64,000 nucleotides of DNA from Chryseobacterium piperi (GCF_002285635.2 NZ_CP023049.2:744001-808000); one strand, 5' to 3'; shown: positions 46,225 through 55,579, counted from the stretch's first letter. Translations and numbers: made by a program. The notes: a model not told the origin generated them from the sequence alone.

Positions 46225-46818
46225 TTACTTTAGGTTTTTAAGTTCATCCAACAATTGGTGCTGTTTATTGATGAAAGTATTTAAATCATCCGATTTTAAA
46301 GGATGAGCGTTTTGGTATTTTTCTATTTCAGGTAATGTTTTTTTAGTTTTGAAAACGGTATACAGGTCATTCATTCTCGTTTCATTGGCATTGACCTGAG
46401 CAATTAAGTCTTTTACATGCTTGATTTTAGAGAGGTATTGATCAGAGCTGTTTTCAATAGCTTTTGTAATTTCCTTTTTCAGAAGAGAATCACTTATAGA
46501 GTTGACATGATAACGGGCATCACGATAGTATAATTCTGATTTATCAAGAATTTTATTGTATTCAGAGATGACTTTGGCAGCTTCTCTGTTGGTATTTTCT
46601 ATTTTATCATCAAGGGCCTTAAGGTTTTGATCATCTTTAATGAGCTCAAAATAAATCTGATCAATGATGTCCTGGCCTCTTTTACTTTTTAAGGAACCTG
46701 ATAGAGGGGTAGCTGCATTATCAACTACATTATCTGCTACAGATGTCGTTTCGGATTTATTTTCTGTGCATGAAAATAAGAGGATAGTGAGAGATAATGG
46801 ATAGAGTATTTTTTTCAT
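46225..46818 (-). CDS. Helical lipoprotein of unknown function
   Basis: 197-residue lipoprotein: signal peptide with lipobox LLFSC (Cys about 17), a Ser/Thr-rich linker, then long charged helices (ALDDKIENTNREAAKVISEYNKILDKSELYYRDARYHV; ...) predicted to be coiled coil. I recognise no family. It is first in a three-gene operon with an acetyltransferase and a monooxygenase, driven from a TATCTTTG box about 110 bases upstream that overlaps the rpoD terminator. Confidence 0.65.
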   Translation of the reverse strand: MKKILYPLSLTILLFSCTENKSETTSVADNVVDNAATPLSGSLKSKRGQDIIDQIYFELIKDDQNLKALDDKIENTNREAAKVISEYNKILDKSELYYRDARYHVNSISDSLLKKEITKAIENSSDQYLSKIKHVKDLIAQVNANETRMNDLYTVFKTKKTLPEIEKYQNAHPLKSDDLNTFINKQHQLLDELKNLK

Positions 46819-46931
46819 AAAGTGTTTTTTGCGAATCTGTCATTTCGAGGATAGGAGAACTTTCTTAGTTTTTGTATTCGGAATGAAAATCGTGTTCATT
46901 GATTTTACCAGATTAGTTTACATTTAAGACA

Positions 46932-46939
46932 CAAAGATA
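46932..46939 (-). promoter_or_regulatory. -7 box upstream of the lipoprotein operon
   Basis: The minus strand reads TATCTTTG, an exact consensus. It begins 5 bases after the rpoD terminator stem, so the U-tract of that terminator and this promoter overlap. A TTG lies 22 bases upstream, inside the terminator hairpin loop. Confidence 0.5.
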
Positions 46940-46972
46940 AAAAAAAGCGGAGTCTGAAATCAAACTCCGCTT
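46937..46972 (-). terminator. Terminator of the sigma factor gene
   Basis: Minus strand: AAGCGGAGT (46972-46964), 10-nt loop, ACTCCGCTT (46953-46945), then a T-run. Confidence 0.88.
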
Positions 46973-46992
46973 ATTAATTATTAAGCCTAAAA

Positions 46993-47859
46993 TTATTTAC
47001 CTAGATAAGATTTTAAAATCTTGCTTCTGGTATTGTGTTTTAGTCTTTTGATCGCTTTTTCTTTGATCTGACGAACTCTTTCTCTGGTCAGATCGAAAGT
47101 TTCACCAATTTCTTCTAAGGTCATTGGGTGTTTTCCGTTCAGTCCGAAGTATAATCTTACCAAATCAGCCTCTCTCGGAGTTAAAGTATTCAATGCTCTT
47201 TCGATTTCAATTTGAAGTGATTCAAGCATTAAGTCTTTATCCGGGCTTGGAGATTCTCCAGAACGTAATACATCATAAAGGTTAGAATCTTCACCTTCTA
47301 CTAAAGGAGCATCCATAGACAAGTGTCTACCGGAGTTTTTCATAGATTCTTTAATATCCTCTTCGCTCATGTCTAGTACTTCAGCAAGTTCTTCCGGTGA
47401 AGGAGGTCTTTCATTTTCCTGTTCAAGGTGAGCGTATGCCTTATTGATTTTATTGATTGAGCCAATTTTGTTTAGTGGCAATCTTACAATTCTTGACTGT
47501 TCAGCCAACGCCTGTAAAATTGATTGACGAATCCACCAAACTGCGTAAGAGATAAATTTGAAACCTCTGGTTTCATCATATCTTTTTGCAGCTTTCATAA
47601 GTCCTAAATTTCCTTCATTGATCAAATCGGGTAAAGAAAGACCTTGGTTTTGGTATTGCTTAGATACAGAAACTACGAAACGAAGGTTGGCTTTAATTAA
47701 CTTTTCCAATGCGGCTCTATCACCTGCACGGATTCTTTGTGCCAATTCTACTTCTTCGTCTGCAGTAATCAATTCTACCTTACCAATTTCCTGCAAATAC
47801 TTGTCTAGTGAAGCAGTTTCCCTGTTGGTAACCTGCTTAGTAATTTTTAACTGTCTCAT
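46993..47859 (-). CDS. rpoD: Primary RNA polymerase sigma factor (SigA/RpoD family)
   Basis: 288-residue housekeeping sigma factor of the short Bacteroidetes type. It starts [43 protein letters not shown] (region 1.2), has no acidic region 1.1, then region 2 ([39 protein letters not shown]), region 3 and region 4 with the helix-turn-helix [27 protein letters not shown]. It would direct transcription from the TTG/TAnnTTTG promoters seen across this window. Single-gene transcript with its own terminator. Confidence 0.95.
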   Translation of the reverse strand: MRQLKITKQVTNRETASLDKYLQEIGKVELITADEEVELAQRIRAGDRAALEKLIKANLRFVVSVSKQYQNQGLSLPDLINEGNLGLMKAAKRYDETRGFKFISYAVWWIRQSILQALAEQSRIVRLPLNKIGSINKINKAYAHLEQENERPPSPEELAEVLDMSEEDIKESMKNSGRHLSMDAPLVEGEDSNLYDVLRSGESPSPDKDLMLESLQIEIERALNTLTPREADLVRLYFGLNGKHPMTLEEIGETFDLTRERVRQIKEKAIKRLKHNTRSKILKSYLGK

Positions 47860-48002
47860 TTATTTTATCCTCAAACTAGAGTTACTATATATTATACGTT
47901 TGAGAAGGTGAAAAGGTTACACCAGTTTTAATTTTTTTTGAACTTAAGCTGAATTTTATAAAAACAAAAAAGACGAAACCGAAGTTCCGCCCTGTATATT
48001 TG

Positions 48003-48068
48003 TTTGATAGTTGATAGTTGATAGTTGAGGATTGCTGTATTTGCTACCCACCAATAATCATAACCTAT
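48003..48068. repeat. Tandem heptamer (atagttg) with inverted partner
   Basis: gatagttgatagttgatagttg (about 48007-48027) is three copies of a 7-base word; atcataacctataact (about 48057-48072) is a loose complement. This is the hairpin word-repeat class again, downstream of the S1/P1 nuclease gene. Confidence 0.5.
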
Positions 48069-48070
48069 AA

Positions 48071-48862
48071 CTAAAATAAATCATTCAACAGTTTTGCTAA
48101 TCTTAAACCACCGTAGAGAAGCTGTCTTTCCAGGGTATCATTGAATTTATACTGGTAGTCATACGATAATTTTGAACCATCGGGAGTCTGTGCATAAATT
48201 CTATTGGCAATTTTATGAGAATCATATAACCAGTCTTCCAATGTTCCGTATTGAATCTGCTTTACTTCATCTTTTGTCTTAATATCCAATAATGCTGAAT
48301 ATTCTGTATAGCTGTATTTTTGAGAATCTACTAGTTTCCCGTCCCAAACAGAGTGTAGATTCGTTTTATCACCAAAGTATGTTACGTTAATTTTATTTCC
48401 ACCTAAATCATCTGCTCTTCCTACATGTAAAGGCTGTGCAAGATCTCCCATAATATGGATAAGGAAAATCAAAGCAATTTTTCTATCCTTTTCAAGGGTG
48501 TTTTTATCTTTTACCTGAGCCGATAATGTTTTCACTTGTGAGTAAAGACTAGGACCAGCCTGAGCTTTAAGGTTCCGCTCAAATGTTTTGAAGTCAGCCT
48601 GTGGTTCAATATTCACATAATGCCATGCAGAGGCTTGTTTCCAAACTCCTGTTGTATCAGATTTAATAAAATCAGGCCAATTAGCCCAATAGGCAAGACG
48701 TTCTTGGCCCATTATTTTTCTGATTTCTCTCCTTGCTTTTCCGGAAAGGTGATTTTCTGCAATTTCTGCAATAATTCTGTGCCCTGTTAATCCCCATGCA
48801 TAGGAGTAAAGAGAAGAGGCGATGAATGCTAAAATTAAAATTTTAGAACAAATACTTTTCAT
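48071..48862 (-). CDS. S1/P1 nuclease
   Basis: 263-residue secreted zinc nuclease. After the signal peptide the mature protein should begin at Trp in AWGLTGHRIIAEIAE, the Trp being a metal ligand in the family; DFIKSD, ASAWHYVNIE, FLIHIMGDLAQPLHVGRADDLGGN and LHSVWDG supply the other His and Asp zinc ligands. It cuts single-stranded nucleic acids and 3'-nucleotides, useful for scavenging phosphate and nucleosides. I use ATG 48862 (MKSICSK); an ATG four codons upstream is possible. TATCTTTG at 48892-48885 is its likely promoter. Confidence 0.9.
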   Translation of the reverse strand: MKSICSKILILAFIASSLYSYAWGLTGHRIIAEIAENHLSGKARREIRKIMGQERLAYWANWPDFIKSDTTGVWKQASAWHYVNIEPQADFKTFERNLKAQAGPSLYSQVKTLSAQVKDKNTLEKDRKIALIFLIHIMGDLAQPLHVGRADDLGGNKINVTYFGDKTNLHSVWDGKLVDSQKYSYTEYSALLDIKTKDEVKQIQYGTLEDWLYDSHKIANRIYAQTPDGSKLSYDYQYKFNDTLERQLLYGGLRLAKLLNDLF

Positions 48863-48874
48863 TATAAATAACAT

Positions 48875-49192
48875 TTTCAGTTTGCAAAGATAGAGTAGGT
48901 TTTTCTAACTGAAAGCAAAAAAAAGTAATTTCTTACTTTAGAAATAAGATTAAAAGGTCATCTCAATTTAAATTGTCCGTATCATTAGAGATCTTAGGTT
49001 AACTTCTGTTAACAGGACTATTTTTTTATTTCTTGACTTTTATGTTAATTTGGTTGTGATTGTATAAAAAAATGATATTTTTACCTGTATTAATAATATT
49101 ATGAAGTCTGAAATATAAAAATTGTATAATAATTTTTTTTCAATGTCGCGAGATATATTATCTTTACAAGCCACTTAATCACAGGAAACACT
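48875..49192. other. Divergent gap between S1/P1 nuclease and type VI genes
   Basis: About 320 bases with no gene. The left end holds the S1/P1 promoter box TATCTTTG (48892-48885, minus strand); the right end holds TATCTTTA (49159-49166, plus), one mismatch from consensus, 27 bases before tssG. Between them the DNA is very AT-rich with no dyad or repeat that I could recognise. Confidence 0.45.
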
Positions 49193-50134
49193 ATGTATGA
49201 GAATAATATTGTAGATATGCATTACAATAAGCTGCAGACCGATTTTAAGGCCGAATCGGTAGCGGTTAATCTTTTGAAATACCACAGGGCAGTAAGCAAT
49301 ATCTTCATTGAACGAATCGGAATTAATGACAGGGCTTATTTAAAGGACATTAAAAGTATTTCGAGCAATTACTTAGGATTTGACGAGGAAGTTTTTACAA
49401 TAGAAACTTATAGAGAAGGGATATATGATTACCTTCCGGAAGGTCTGTTTCATCCGCCTTCATTAAGTACTTCGAGAAAAAATGTAGAAAGTGTCGTTAA
49501 GGAAATACGTAAACAGAAGCGGGTAGAAGAGGATGCACGAAAATTTTTCCGTCCATTTGAATTAGAGATTTTTTTTACGGAAATCAGTGCTTTGCTGAAG
49601 GAGTACGATTTTGATATTTCCAGTGACACGGATACTTTACTGGATACGGTAAGTGAACTTTGGCCGGTGGTAGAATTACTGGAGAAGGAAGATGCTTATG
49701 TTTTTATGCATATTCTCCCTTTTTTTCACCAGATCCGCGGTGATAAGCGATGGTTTGAAAGATGTTTAACCGCTTTTCTCAGAGTTCCGGTAGAAATAAC
49801 ATTTACACCGAATATTATAGATGATATAGAAGAGAATGATGATTCTATGTTGCTGGGAAATTCAAGACTGGGAGTTACTTACATCCCAAGTGGAAGGCAT
49901 ATGGATGGACAAAGAAACTGGGTCGTGAATATAGGGCCTATACCTTACGAAAATATGAAAATGTATATTCCGGGGAATCCTTTCAGAAAAGTACTTCAGG
50001 CTTTATATGATTATTTTCTTCCTGTAACCGTAGATATTATTGAGAATTTTATCACAGAGAAAAAAGAATATTCATTCAAGCTGGAAGATGACGAAAGAAA
50101 TGCCAACCGCCTTGGATACTCTACTTTCCTGTAA
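49193..50134 (+). CDS. tssG: Type VI secretion (subtype iii) baseplate protein TssG
   Basis: 313-residue soluble protein resembling TssG of the Bacteroidetes type VI secretion system. Matching features are an N-terminal helical region with DFKAESVAVNLLKYHRAVSNIFIERIGIND, and the C-terminal 'SRLGVTYIPSGRHMDGQRNWVVNIGPIPYENMKMYIPG' segment, where a GVTxxxGxxxxxxxxxWxVxIGP pattern is shared with TssG. In the baseplate wedge TssG pairs with TssF and contacts TssK. tssF is not in the window. tssN and tssK follow on the same strand, so these three form an operon. Confidence 0.75.
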   Translation: MYENNIVDMHYNKLQTDFKAESVAVNLLKYHRAVSNIFIERIGINDRAYLKDIKSISSNYLGFDEEVFTIETYREGIYDYLPEGLFHPPSLSTSRKNVESVVKEIRKQKRVEEDARKFFRPFELEIFFTEISALLKEYDFDISSDTDTLLDTVSELWPVVELLEKEDAYVFMHILPFFHQIRGDKRWFERCLTAFLRVPVEITFTPNIIDDIEENDDSMLLGNSRLGVTYIPSGRHMDGQRNWVVNIGPIPYENMKMYIPGNPFRKVLQALYDYFLPVTVDIIENFITEKKEYSFKLEDDERNANRLGYSTFL

Positions 50135-50188
50135 AATATTTTAGTATATTTACAAGCACCAATACAATATAAATCTGAAAAACAACAA

Positions 50189-51091
50189 ATGGAAATTTCT
50201 TCAGTAAAAGGAATCTTTTTAAGATATATTTTAATGCCTTTAATAGCAGTGATTATGATGATTATACTGGGTGTAATCAGAAGAAATAAACCTGCCATAA
50301 AAATTAAAGTCATTATCATTTATTTTTTGCTTTGTAGCTTATGTCTGGCATTGCCTGGTTTTTTCGGTTTTGCCGGAAATCTCTTTAATCCGTACTGGTA
50401 TCTTATTGCACAAATCATCTATCTTATTTTTGGAATTATCCATGTTAACCTGTTTCACCGATATTTTAAAAAGCATATTGACTCTGTGCCGATGAGCATC
50501 TTATTTGAATCTATTCTTTCACTGACGTGTATTGCTTTTGGAGGGTATCTTTTTGTACTCTTGTTTAACTGGATGAGTAGGGGAACCGGATATGCAGTTA
50601 TGTCAGCCACCAGTATTATCATATTTGTTGTTCCAATGGTATTCTACTATTGCTATATTCAGTTTATCAGTATTCCGGTTGATATTTATAAAACCTGGAG
50701 ATATTCTCCGGATCAAAGGCTACCGGATTTTGAAGGTGCTGATTTTGACAGGTTAATGGTCCTGAATGTAGAATTAAGCAAAAACCTGGAAGATGCCAAC
50801 CGATTTAGAATAAAAGCTAAGACCTTACCGACGGGAGTTACATTCGGAGATTGGTTTTATAGGGTTGTAGACGATTATAATCATAAAAACCCTAAGTCTG
50901 TCATCCATCTTACTGACGAAGAAAGGGAGTCTTATTATTGGATATTTTACACGAAAAAATCGTTTTTCAGCTTTAGAAAATATATAGACTTTAACCAGGA
51001 TATTATTACAAACAACATTTCTGAAAATGAAGTCGTTATTTGTAAAAGGGTTATTCAACATGAAGAAGAGGGAGTAACCAGAAAATCATAA
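50189..51091 (+). CDS. tssN: Type VI secretion membrane protein TssN
   Basis: 300-residue protein with five N-terminal membrane helices (about 8-28, 37-58, 64-84, 104-126, 136-162) and a soluble C-terminal domain of about 130 residues (SPDQRLPDFEGADFDRLMVLNVELSK...). This layout fits TssN, a component found only in subtype iii systems that, with TssO, P and Q, is thought to replace the TssJLM membrane complex. Position between tssG and tssK supports the call. The C-terminal domain would face the cytoplasm and the baseplate. Confidence 0.72.
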   Translation: MEISSVKGIFLRYILMPLIAVIMMIILGVIRRNKPAIKIKVIIIYFLLCSLCLALPGFFGFAGNLFNPYWYLIAQIIYLIFGIIHVNLFHRYFKKHIDSVPMSILFESILSLTCIAFGGYLFVLLFNWMSRGTGYAVMSATSIIIFVVPMVFYYCYIQFISIPVDIYKTWRYSPDQRLPDFEGADFDRLMVLNVELSKNLEDANRFRIKAKTLPTGVTFGDWFYRVVDDYNHKNPKSVIHLTDEERESYYWIFYTKKSFFSFRKYIDFNQDIITNNISENEVVICKRVIQHEEEGVTRKS

Positions 51092-51119
51092 TCACCACAC
51101 ACAAATTAAAAGTATTACT

Positions 51120-52259
51120 ATGATACAGCCTATTAAACATTTTGCAATCAATTGGGTCGATGGGATGAAAGTTTCTCAGCAGCACCTTAATGATCAGGAT
51201 AATTTTTTAATTGATACGATAAGAGATTCAAACTCTCTTGGAATTACACCATATAATTACGGGCTTCTTCCTATTTCCAATGAATTCACAGATAAAACGA
51301 TTTTTGACGTTCATAATACAGCGACAAATGATGTCCAGTTGGTTATTAAACGTTGCAGTGCAGTTTCTCTGGCTGGATACAGGATTGAACTGAGCGATAG
51401 GAGAGTGAGCGTAAAATCGTTGGCTAAATCGATGAATGAAGAGCAGGCTGACGGGGAATATTACATTCTGATTTCAGTTAATCCTTTTGATAAAGTACCT
51501 TTTGGAGATATAGATCCGGAAGAGATTCCGCCGCGTCATCCCAATGCGCAACCTAACTATCACATAGAATTATTGCCTGTAACTTCTTTGAACAGCAATT
51601 ACTCAGGGGGAAATTATCTGATTGTGGGTAAGGTAGATTTAAAAGGTAATATTGCTCAGGTTAATTCTAATTTTATTCCGCCATGTACTTCTATTCAAAG
51701 TCATCCGGTATTGGTTGATTATTATACAACCTTTGCCAAATCGATAGGAAACCTTCAACAATACGCTTTCAAGATTATTCAAAAAGCGTCACATAAAAAT
51801 CAGAATACGGCATTAGCACAAAACGTTAAGCTCTTGTGTACTACACTTGTCAATACCTTTGGGGATATGTATTTTCAGTTTAGAAATATCATTCCATGGC
51901 AACCACCTGTTTTTTTAATTGATTCTTTCGCAAAACTAGCGCTTCGTTTGTACAATACGACTCAGGTTATTGTTCCTGCGGAACTGGAGGAAATGCTCAA
52001 TTACAGTCTGGAATGGAGTGAAATAGCTCCTCATACATTGCTTAATCAGCTTTCCATTGTTGCTGAAACCAATTATGACCATAATAATTGTGGGGAACCA
52101 TTACTGTATATTCAGCAGATGCTGAGAAGCCTGGAGACGATTTTCTCTAAGCTGAGTGAACTTGATTATATCGGTCAGAGAAAAGAGAATATTATTGTTA
52201 ACGAACAAGAAGTATCTAATAATGCCAACCCTAAAAGAGGCTGGAGTGTATTAGACTAA
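51120..52259 (+). CDS. tssK: Type VI secretion (subtype iii) baseplate protein TssK
   Basis: 379-residue protein starting IKHFAINWVDGMKVSQQHLNDQDNFL, which matches the TssK N-terminal pattern (W-x-[DE]-G-M and a following Q-H). The middle is an all-beta shell (YYILISVNPFDKVPFGDIDPEEIPPRHPNAQPNY), and the C-terminal part is helical. TssK trimers link the baseplate to the membrane complex. The gene is the last of the operon, followed by a good terminator. Other type VI genes (sheath, Hcp, VgrG, ClpV) are absent from the window. Confidence 0.78.
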   Translation: MIQPIKHFAINWVDGMKVSQQHLNDQDNFLIDTIRDSNSLGITPYNYGLLPISNEFTDKTIFDVHNTATNDVQLVIKRCSAVSLAGYRIELSDRRVSVKSLAKSMNEEQADGEYYILISVNPFDKVPFGDIDPEEIPPRHPNAQPNYHIELLPVTSLNSNYSGGNYLIVGKVDLKGNIAQVNSNFIPPCTSIQSHPVLVDYYTTFAKSIGNLQQYAFKIIQKASHKNQNTALAQNVKLLCTTLVNTFGDMYFQFRNIIPWQPPVFLIDSFAKLALRLYNTTQVIVPAELEEMLNYSLEWSEIAPHTLLNQLSIVAETNYDHNNCGEPLLYIQQMLRSLETIFSKLSELDYIGQRKENIIVNEQEVSNNANPKRGWSVLD

Positions 52260-52283
52260 TTACTTATCAATTCTAAATAAATT

Positions 52284-52308
52284 ATCCCGTTTTCACGGGA
52301 TTTTTTTG
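52284..52308 (+). terminator. Terminator after tssK
   Basis: ATCCCGT (52284-52290), TTTC loop, ACGGGAT (52295-52301), then seven T. Confidence 0.88.
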
Positions 52309-52394
52309 TTGCCTGGAACAAAGTTTAACGGTTAGTTTTCATAAAAAAGACCTGTCATTTCGTATCAGGTCTTTTTTATGTTTTCTTCTGTATT

Positions 52395-53117
52395 TTATTT
52401 TTTGTTGAGGAGTTCCAAAGTATGTTCTACATGGCCGCCGCCTTCCCATTCGTCGTGTCCGGGAATTATCAAAGTGGCTCCAGCATATTTGGTTTGTAAC
52501 TTTGCCATAGTTTGTGGCCACTGTTTTACGTTTGCTTCTCCTGTATATCCTAAATCTGTTGCGATTTTGCTTTTGACCAGGCATCCGCCGTCCAATACTT
52601 TGTACTTGGGAAACCATACGACCACGTTATCAACCGTATGTCCCTCGCCAAGGAAATCCACAACAAACTCTTCACCACCGATACGGTAAGGTTTTCCTGT
52701 TTTAATGATCTGTGATGAGGTTGCCTTTCCTTCTTTTTTCAGAAGTTCATTGGTTTTTGCTGTAGCATAGGTTTTAATTCCTTTTTTGTTGAAAAAGCTT
52801 AAATCTCCTGCTCTGTCTTCATGGGAGTGTGTAGCAAATACAGCAATTACAGGTAAGTTATGACGTTTTTTTATAGTATCCATCAGGCTTTGATATTGTG
52901 TTTTTTGCCATGGAACATCAAATAAAACAACCCCTTTTTTAGTAATAAGATAGACTGCATTGGCAGAGTATTCTTTACCACCAAAAACTCCGAAAGACTT
53001 GTAGATATAAAGATTGGGCTGAATAGGAGGTTCGATAACAAAATTTCGTACCTGTGCGTTTATTAACGAACTTAAACACACCATAGAAACAATAAAAAAT
53101 TGAATGCTTTTTCTCAT
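52395..53117 (-). CDS. Subclass B1 metallo-beta-lactamase, IND/CGB-like
   Basis: 240-residue periplasmic zinc enzyme hydrolysing penicillins, cephalosporins and carbapenems. All B1 zinc ligands are present: HSHED in FATHSHEDRAGDLS (HxHxD), His in GEGHTVDNVVVW, Cys in VLDGGCLVKS and His in PGHDEW. The sequence (NLYIYKSFGVFGGKEYSANAVYL) closely resembles the chromosomal IND, CGB and CIA enzymes of Chryseobacterium as I remember them; the subtype is not assignable by eye. In HxHxD the fourth residue is Glu where I recall Asp. I start at ATG 53117 (MRKSIQFFIVSM), the signal-peptide start, not the ATG at 53189. No mobile element surrounds it. Confidence 0.92.
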   Translation of the reverse strand: MRKSIQFFIVSMVCLSSLINAQVRNFVIEPPIQPNLYIYKSFGVFGGKEYSANAVYLITKKGVVLFDVPWQKTQYQSLMDTIKKRHNLPVIAVFATHSHEDRAGDLSFFNKKGIKTYATAKTNELLKKEGKATSSQIIKTGKPYRIGGEEFVVDFLGEGHTVDNVVVWFPKYKVLDGGCLVKSKIATDLGYTGEANVKQWPQTMAKLQTKYAGATLIIPGHDEWEGGGHVEHTLELLNKK

Positions 53118-53272
53118 AATTTTTTTAGGATAAATATTAAAATTGCACTGCTCTTTAGAAAGATGAAGCTTCGGCAGAATGTTTTGCAAACCTAACTAAA
53201 TTTAAAATACTAAGCATTTATCAAGAACAATTTTAACCGTTTTTTAACGGTTGCATACCATATTCATAAGCT

Positions 53273-53755
53273 TTATTCAAGCTGGTTTAAAATGCTTAGT
53301 GGTATTTCCAGACTGGATTTCATGGTATCCATTGATACTAAGGTTTTAAAATGTTTAATATTATTGGTATTGTAAAATATTTTGCGGGTAAGCTGTTCGT
53401 AATCTTTCATTGAGGGAACAACAATTACCAGTACAAAGTCAGCTTCGCCGGTTACATAATAACATTGCTGTACTTCGGGAGTTGAAATGAAAACTTTTTT
53501 CATCTGATCAACCAGACTGATTTTATCACTTTCCAAGAATACTTCAACGATCAATGTTATCGAATGTTTCAACTCATCAATATTGATTACCGAAACATCT
53601 GCTTTGATGATTCCTTTTTCCCTCATTCTTTTAATCCGTCGTTGAACGGCTGCTGCAGACAAGCCTATATGCTCGCCAATATCCCTTTGCGGAGTCAGGT
53701 TATCCTTTTGCAGGATCCCAAGAATCAGCTTGTCAAAATGGTCTAAATTTTTCAA
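53273..53755 (-). CDS. Lrp/AsnC family transcriptional regulator
   Basis: 160-residue regulator: an N-terminal winged helix (LDHFDKLILGILQKDNLTPQRDIGEHIGLSAAAVQRRIKRMREKGII, helix-turn-helix about 22-42) and a C-terminal RAM ligand-binding domain (VEVFLESDKIS..., CYYVTGEADFVLVIVVPSMKDYEQL). It would respond to an amino acid. It is transcribed away from an EamA-type exporter with a 119-base gap containing dyads, the usual arrangement for local control of an amino-acid exporter. Confidence 0.92.
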   Translation of the reverse strand: MKNLDHFDKLILGILQKDNLTPQRDIGEHIGLSAAAVQRRIKRMREKGIIKADVSVINIDELKHSITLIVEVFLESDKISLVDQMKKVFISTPEVQQCYYVTGEADFVLVIVVPSMKDYEQLTRKIFYNTNNIKHFKTLVSMDTMKSSLEIPLSILNQLE

Positions 53756-53784
53756 AACTTGAAACGTATTAATTGGTGAAACAA

Positions 53785-53845
53785 ATTTGCAAATAACCTA
53801 TGAAAATTCATAAAAAAACAACCTGTTTTTGATGCATTTTTGCAT
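53785..53845. promoter_or_regulatory. Dyads in the Lrp/EamA divergent gap
   Basis: Two short dyads lie between the divergent genes: ATTTGCAAAT (53785-53794) and ATGCAttttTGCAT (53832-53845). They share the TGCA core and are 47 bases apart, consistent with binding of a multimeric Lrp-type regulator. This is inference from position and symmetry. Confidence 0.35.
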
Positions 53846-53874
53846 TCTAATAAAAACTATTTGTATTATACCAT

Positions 53875-54783
53875 ATGGGAGCGTTTAAAGGTTTTTTCCT
53901 GGCGGTTTTAGCAGCATTGCTTTGGGGAGTATCCGGTACTTTTGGACAATTTTTGTTTCAGCAGCGCGGTATTAATATCGAATGGATGATTACAGTTCGG
54001 ATGCTGGTATCGGGGATTTGCCTGCTTCTGTTTGCCAGATTCGGAGAGAAGTTGGATCTTTTTGAAATCTGGAAAAATAAAAAAGATGCTATTCAGCTTG
54101 CAGTATTCAGCATTACCGGAATGCTAGCGGTACAATATACTTATTTTGCGGCGATTAAATATTCCAATGCTGCGACAGCAACGGTTCTTCAATATGCCGG
54201 ACCTGTCGTGATTGCCATTTATCTGGCTTGTAAAAATAAAAAGGTTCCTATTCTGCTAGAGCTTCTGGCTATTATTTTAGCCGTATTAGGAACATTTTTA
54301 CTTGTTACCCATGGGGATATCGATCAGCTCTCTATTTCCGGGACTGCTTTGTTTTTTGGTTTGGCTTCTGCTGTTGCATTGGCTATTTATACCTTACAGC
54401 CTGTTCGACTGTTATCTAAATATAAATCTTCTGTAGTGATAGGTTGGGGAATGTTCTGTGGAGGCTTTGCATTTAGCTTTGTTAAAGCTCCGTGGGATGT
54501 TGAAGGAGTCTGGGACATACAGACCTATTGGTATACAGCATTCATTGTTATATTTGGAACATTGACTGCATTTTATGCCTATTTAACTGCGGTACAGATT
54601 ATTGGTGGACAGAAAACCAGCTTGCTTGCCTCTGCGGAGCCACTTTCCGCTACTATTTTAGCTGTATTGTGGCTGCATGTTTCTTTTTCAACGATTGACT
54701 GGTTGGGAAGTCTGCTTATTGTTTCGACTGTATTTTTACTTAGCAGAGCATCAAAAAAAGTGATCAAAACAGAGCCTGAATAA
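53875..54783 (+). CDS. EamA-family (DMT) exporter
   Basis: 302-residue inner-membrane protein with ten predicted helices in two EamA repeats (about 5-140 and 150-295). Landmarks are ALLWGVSGTFGQFLF in helix 1, FAAIKYSNAATATVLQYAGPVVIAIY at the end of the first repeat and LTAVQIIGGQKTSLLASAEPLSATILAVLWL in the second. Relatives export amino acids or other small metabolites. A divergent Lrp-type regulator suggests an amino acid as substrate. It ends 57 bases before the convergent DtxR-type gene. Confidence 0.9.
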   Translation: MGAFKGFFLAVLAALLWGVSGTFGQFLFQQRGINIEWMITVRMLVSGICLLLFARFGEKLDLFEIWKNKKDAIQLAVFSITGMLAVQYTYFAAIKYSNAATATVLQYAGPVVIAIYLACKNKKVPILLELLAIILAVLGTFLLVTHGDIDQLSISGTALFFGLASAVALAIYTLQPVRLLSKYKSSVVIGWGMFCGGFAFSFVKAPWDVEGVWDIQTYWYTAFIVIFGTLTAFYAYLTAVQIIGGQKTSLLASAEPLSATILAVLWLHVSFSTIDWLGSLLIVSTVFLLSRASKKVIKTEPE

Positions 54784-54840
54784 TAAGGAATGTAATATAT
54801 AAAAAAGGTGGCAGAGATTTTCAGTGCCGCCATTCTTTGA

Positions 54841-55494
54841 TTATTTTTTTACCAGTATTTTTTCCGTTGCTTTTTTGCTGAGAATTTCTTTTTTACCCTC
54901 GATTTCAATGGTTACCGATTTGTCAAAGTTTTCAATTTTAATGACTTTAATTTTGGTATTTAAAAGCAGTTTTCTTTCGTTGAGATAACTTAAAAATGCG
55001 TCGTCAGAAAGGGTTACAGAAGCAAAAATAACTGTTTCGCCTACTTCACAATTGCTCAATTTCTGCAAATCCTGTGCTATGATATTTCCGTCTTTATCAG
55101 GAATCGGCTCTCCATGAGGATCAAACTTTGGATAATCCAGAATTTCATCCATCTTATCAAAGAATACCTGTGAATGTACATGCTCCAGCTGTTCGGCAAT
55201 TTCATGTACATTTTCCCAGCCAAAATTCATTTTCTTTACCAGAAACATTTCTGTAAGCCTGTGTTTGCGTACTACCAGCGCGGCCTCCCTTTTTCCTTTT
55301 TCAGTGACACGGAGCGGTTTATAGGTTTCGTAGATGACCCAGCCTTTGTCTGCGAATTTCTTCATCATATTATTAACGCTCGGCATTTTTACATTTAAAA
55401 ATTTGCTCAGTTCGTTAATTGTTACTTTTCCTTCATTATCAATCAAATGAAACAAAGCCTTCAGATAGTTTTCTTCTGTTAATGTTGTTTTCAA
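54841..55494 (-). CDS. DtxR/MntR-type metal-dependent regulator
   Basis: 217-residue regulator. The N-terminal winged helix (TLTEENYLKALFHLIDNEGKVTINELSKFLNVKMPSVNNMMKKFADKGWV) is followed by the dimerisation domain with metal-ligand residues (HRLTEMFLVKKMNFGWENVHEIAEQLEHVHSQVFFDKMDEIL, His and Glu ligands) and a C-terminal FeoA/SH3-like domain (from about 150). It would repress iron or manganese uptake genes when metal is bound. Which metal is not decidable; the siderophore operon in this window is a conceivable target. Confidence 0.9.
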   Translation of the reverse strand: MKTTLTEENYLKALFHLIDNEGKVTINELSKFLNVKMPSVNNMMKKFADKGWVIYETYKPLRVTEKGKREAALVVRKHRLTEMFLVKKMNFGWENVHEIAEQLEHVHSQVFFDKMDEILDYPKFDPHGEPIPDKDGNIIAQDLQKLSNCEVGETVIFASVTLSDDAFLSYLNERKLLLNTKIKVIKIENFDKSVTIEIEGKKEILSKKATEKILVKK

Positions 55495-55579
55495 AATGTT
55501 AGATGATTTTCAATACAAATCTAACAAAATATTATTAAAATTCCATGCTTGTTGCAGGAAGTTTTTTTAATTTTACAGT

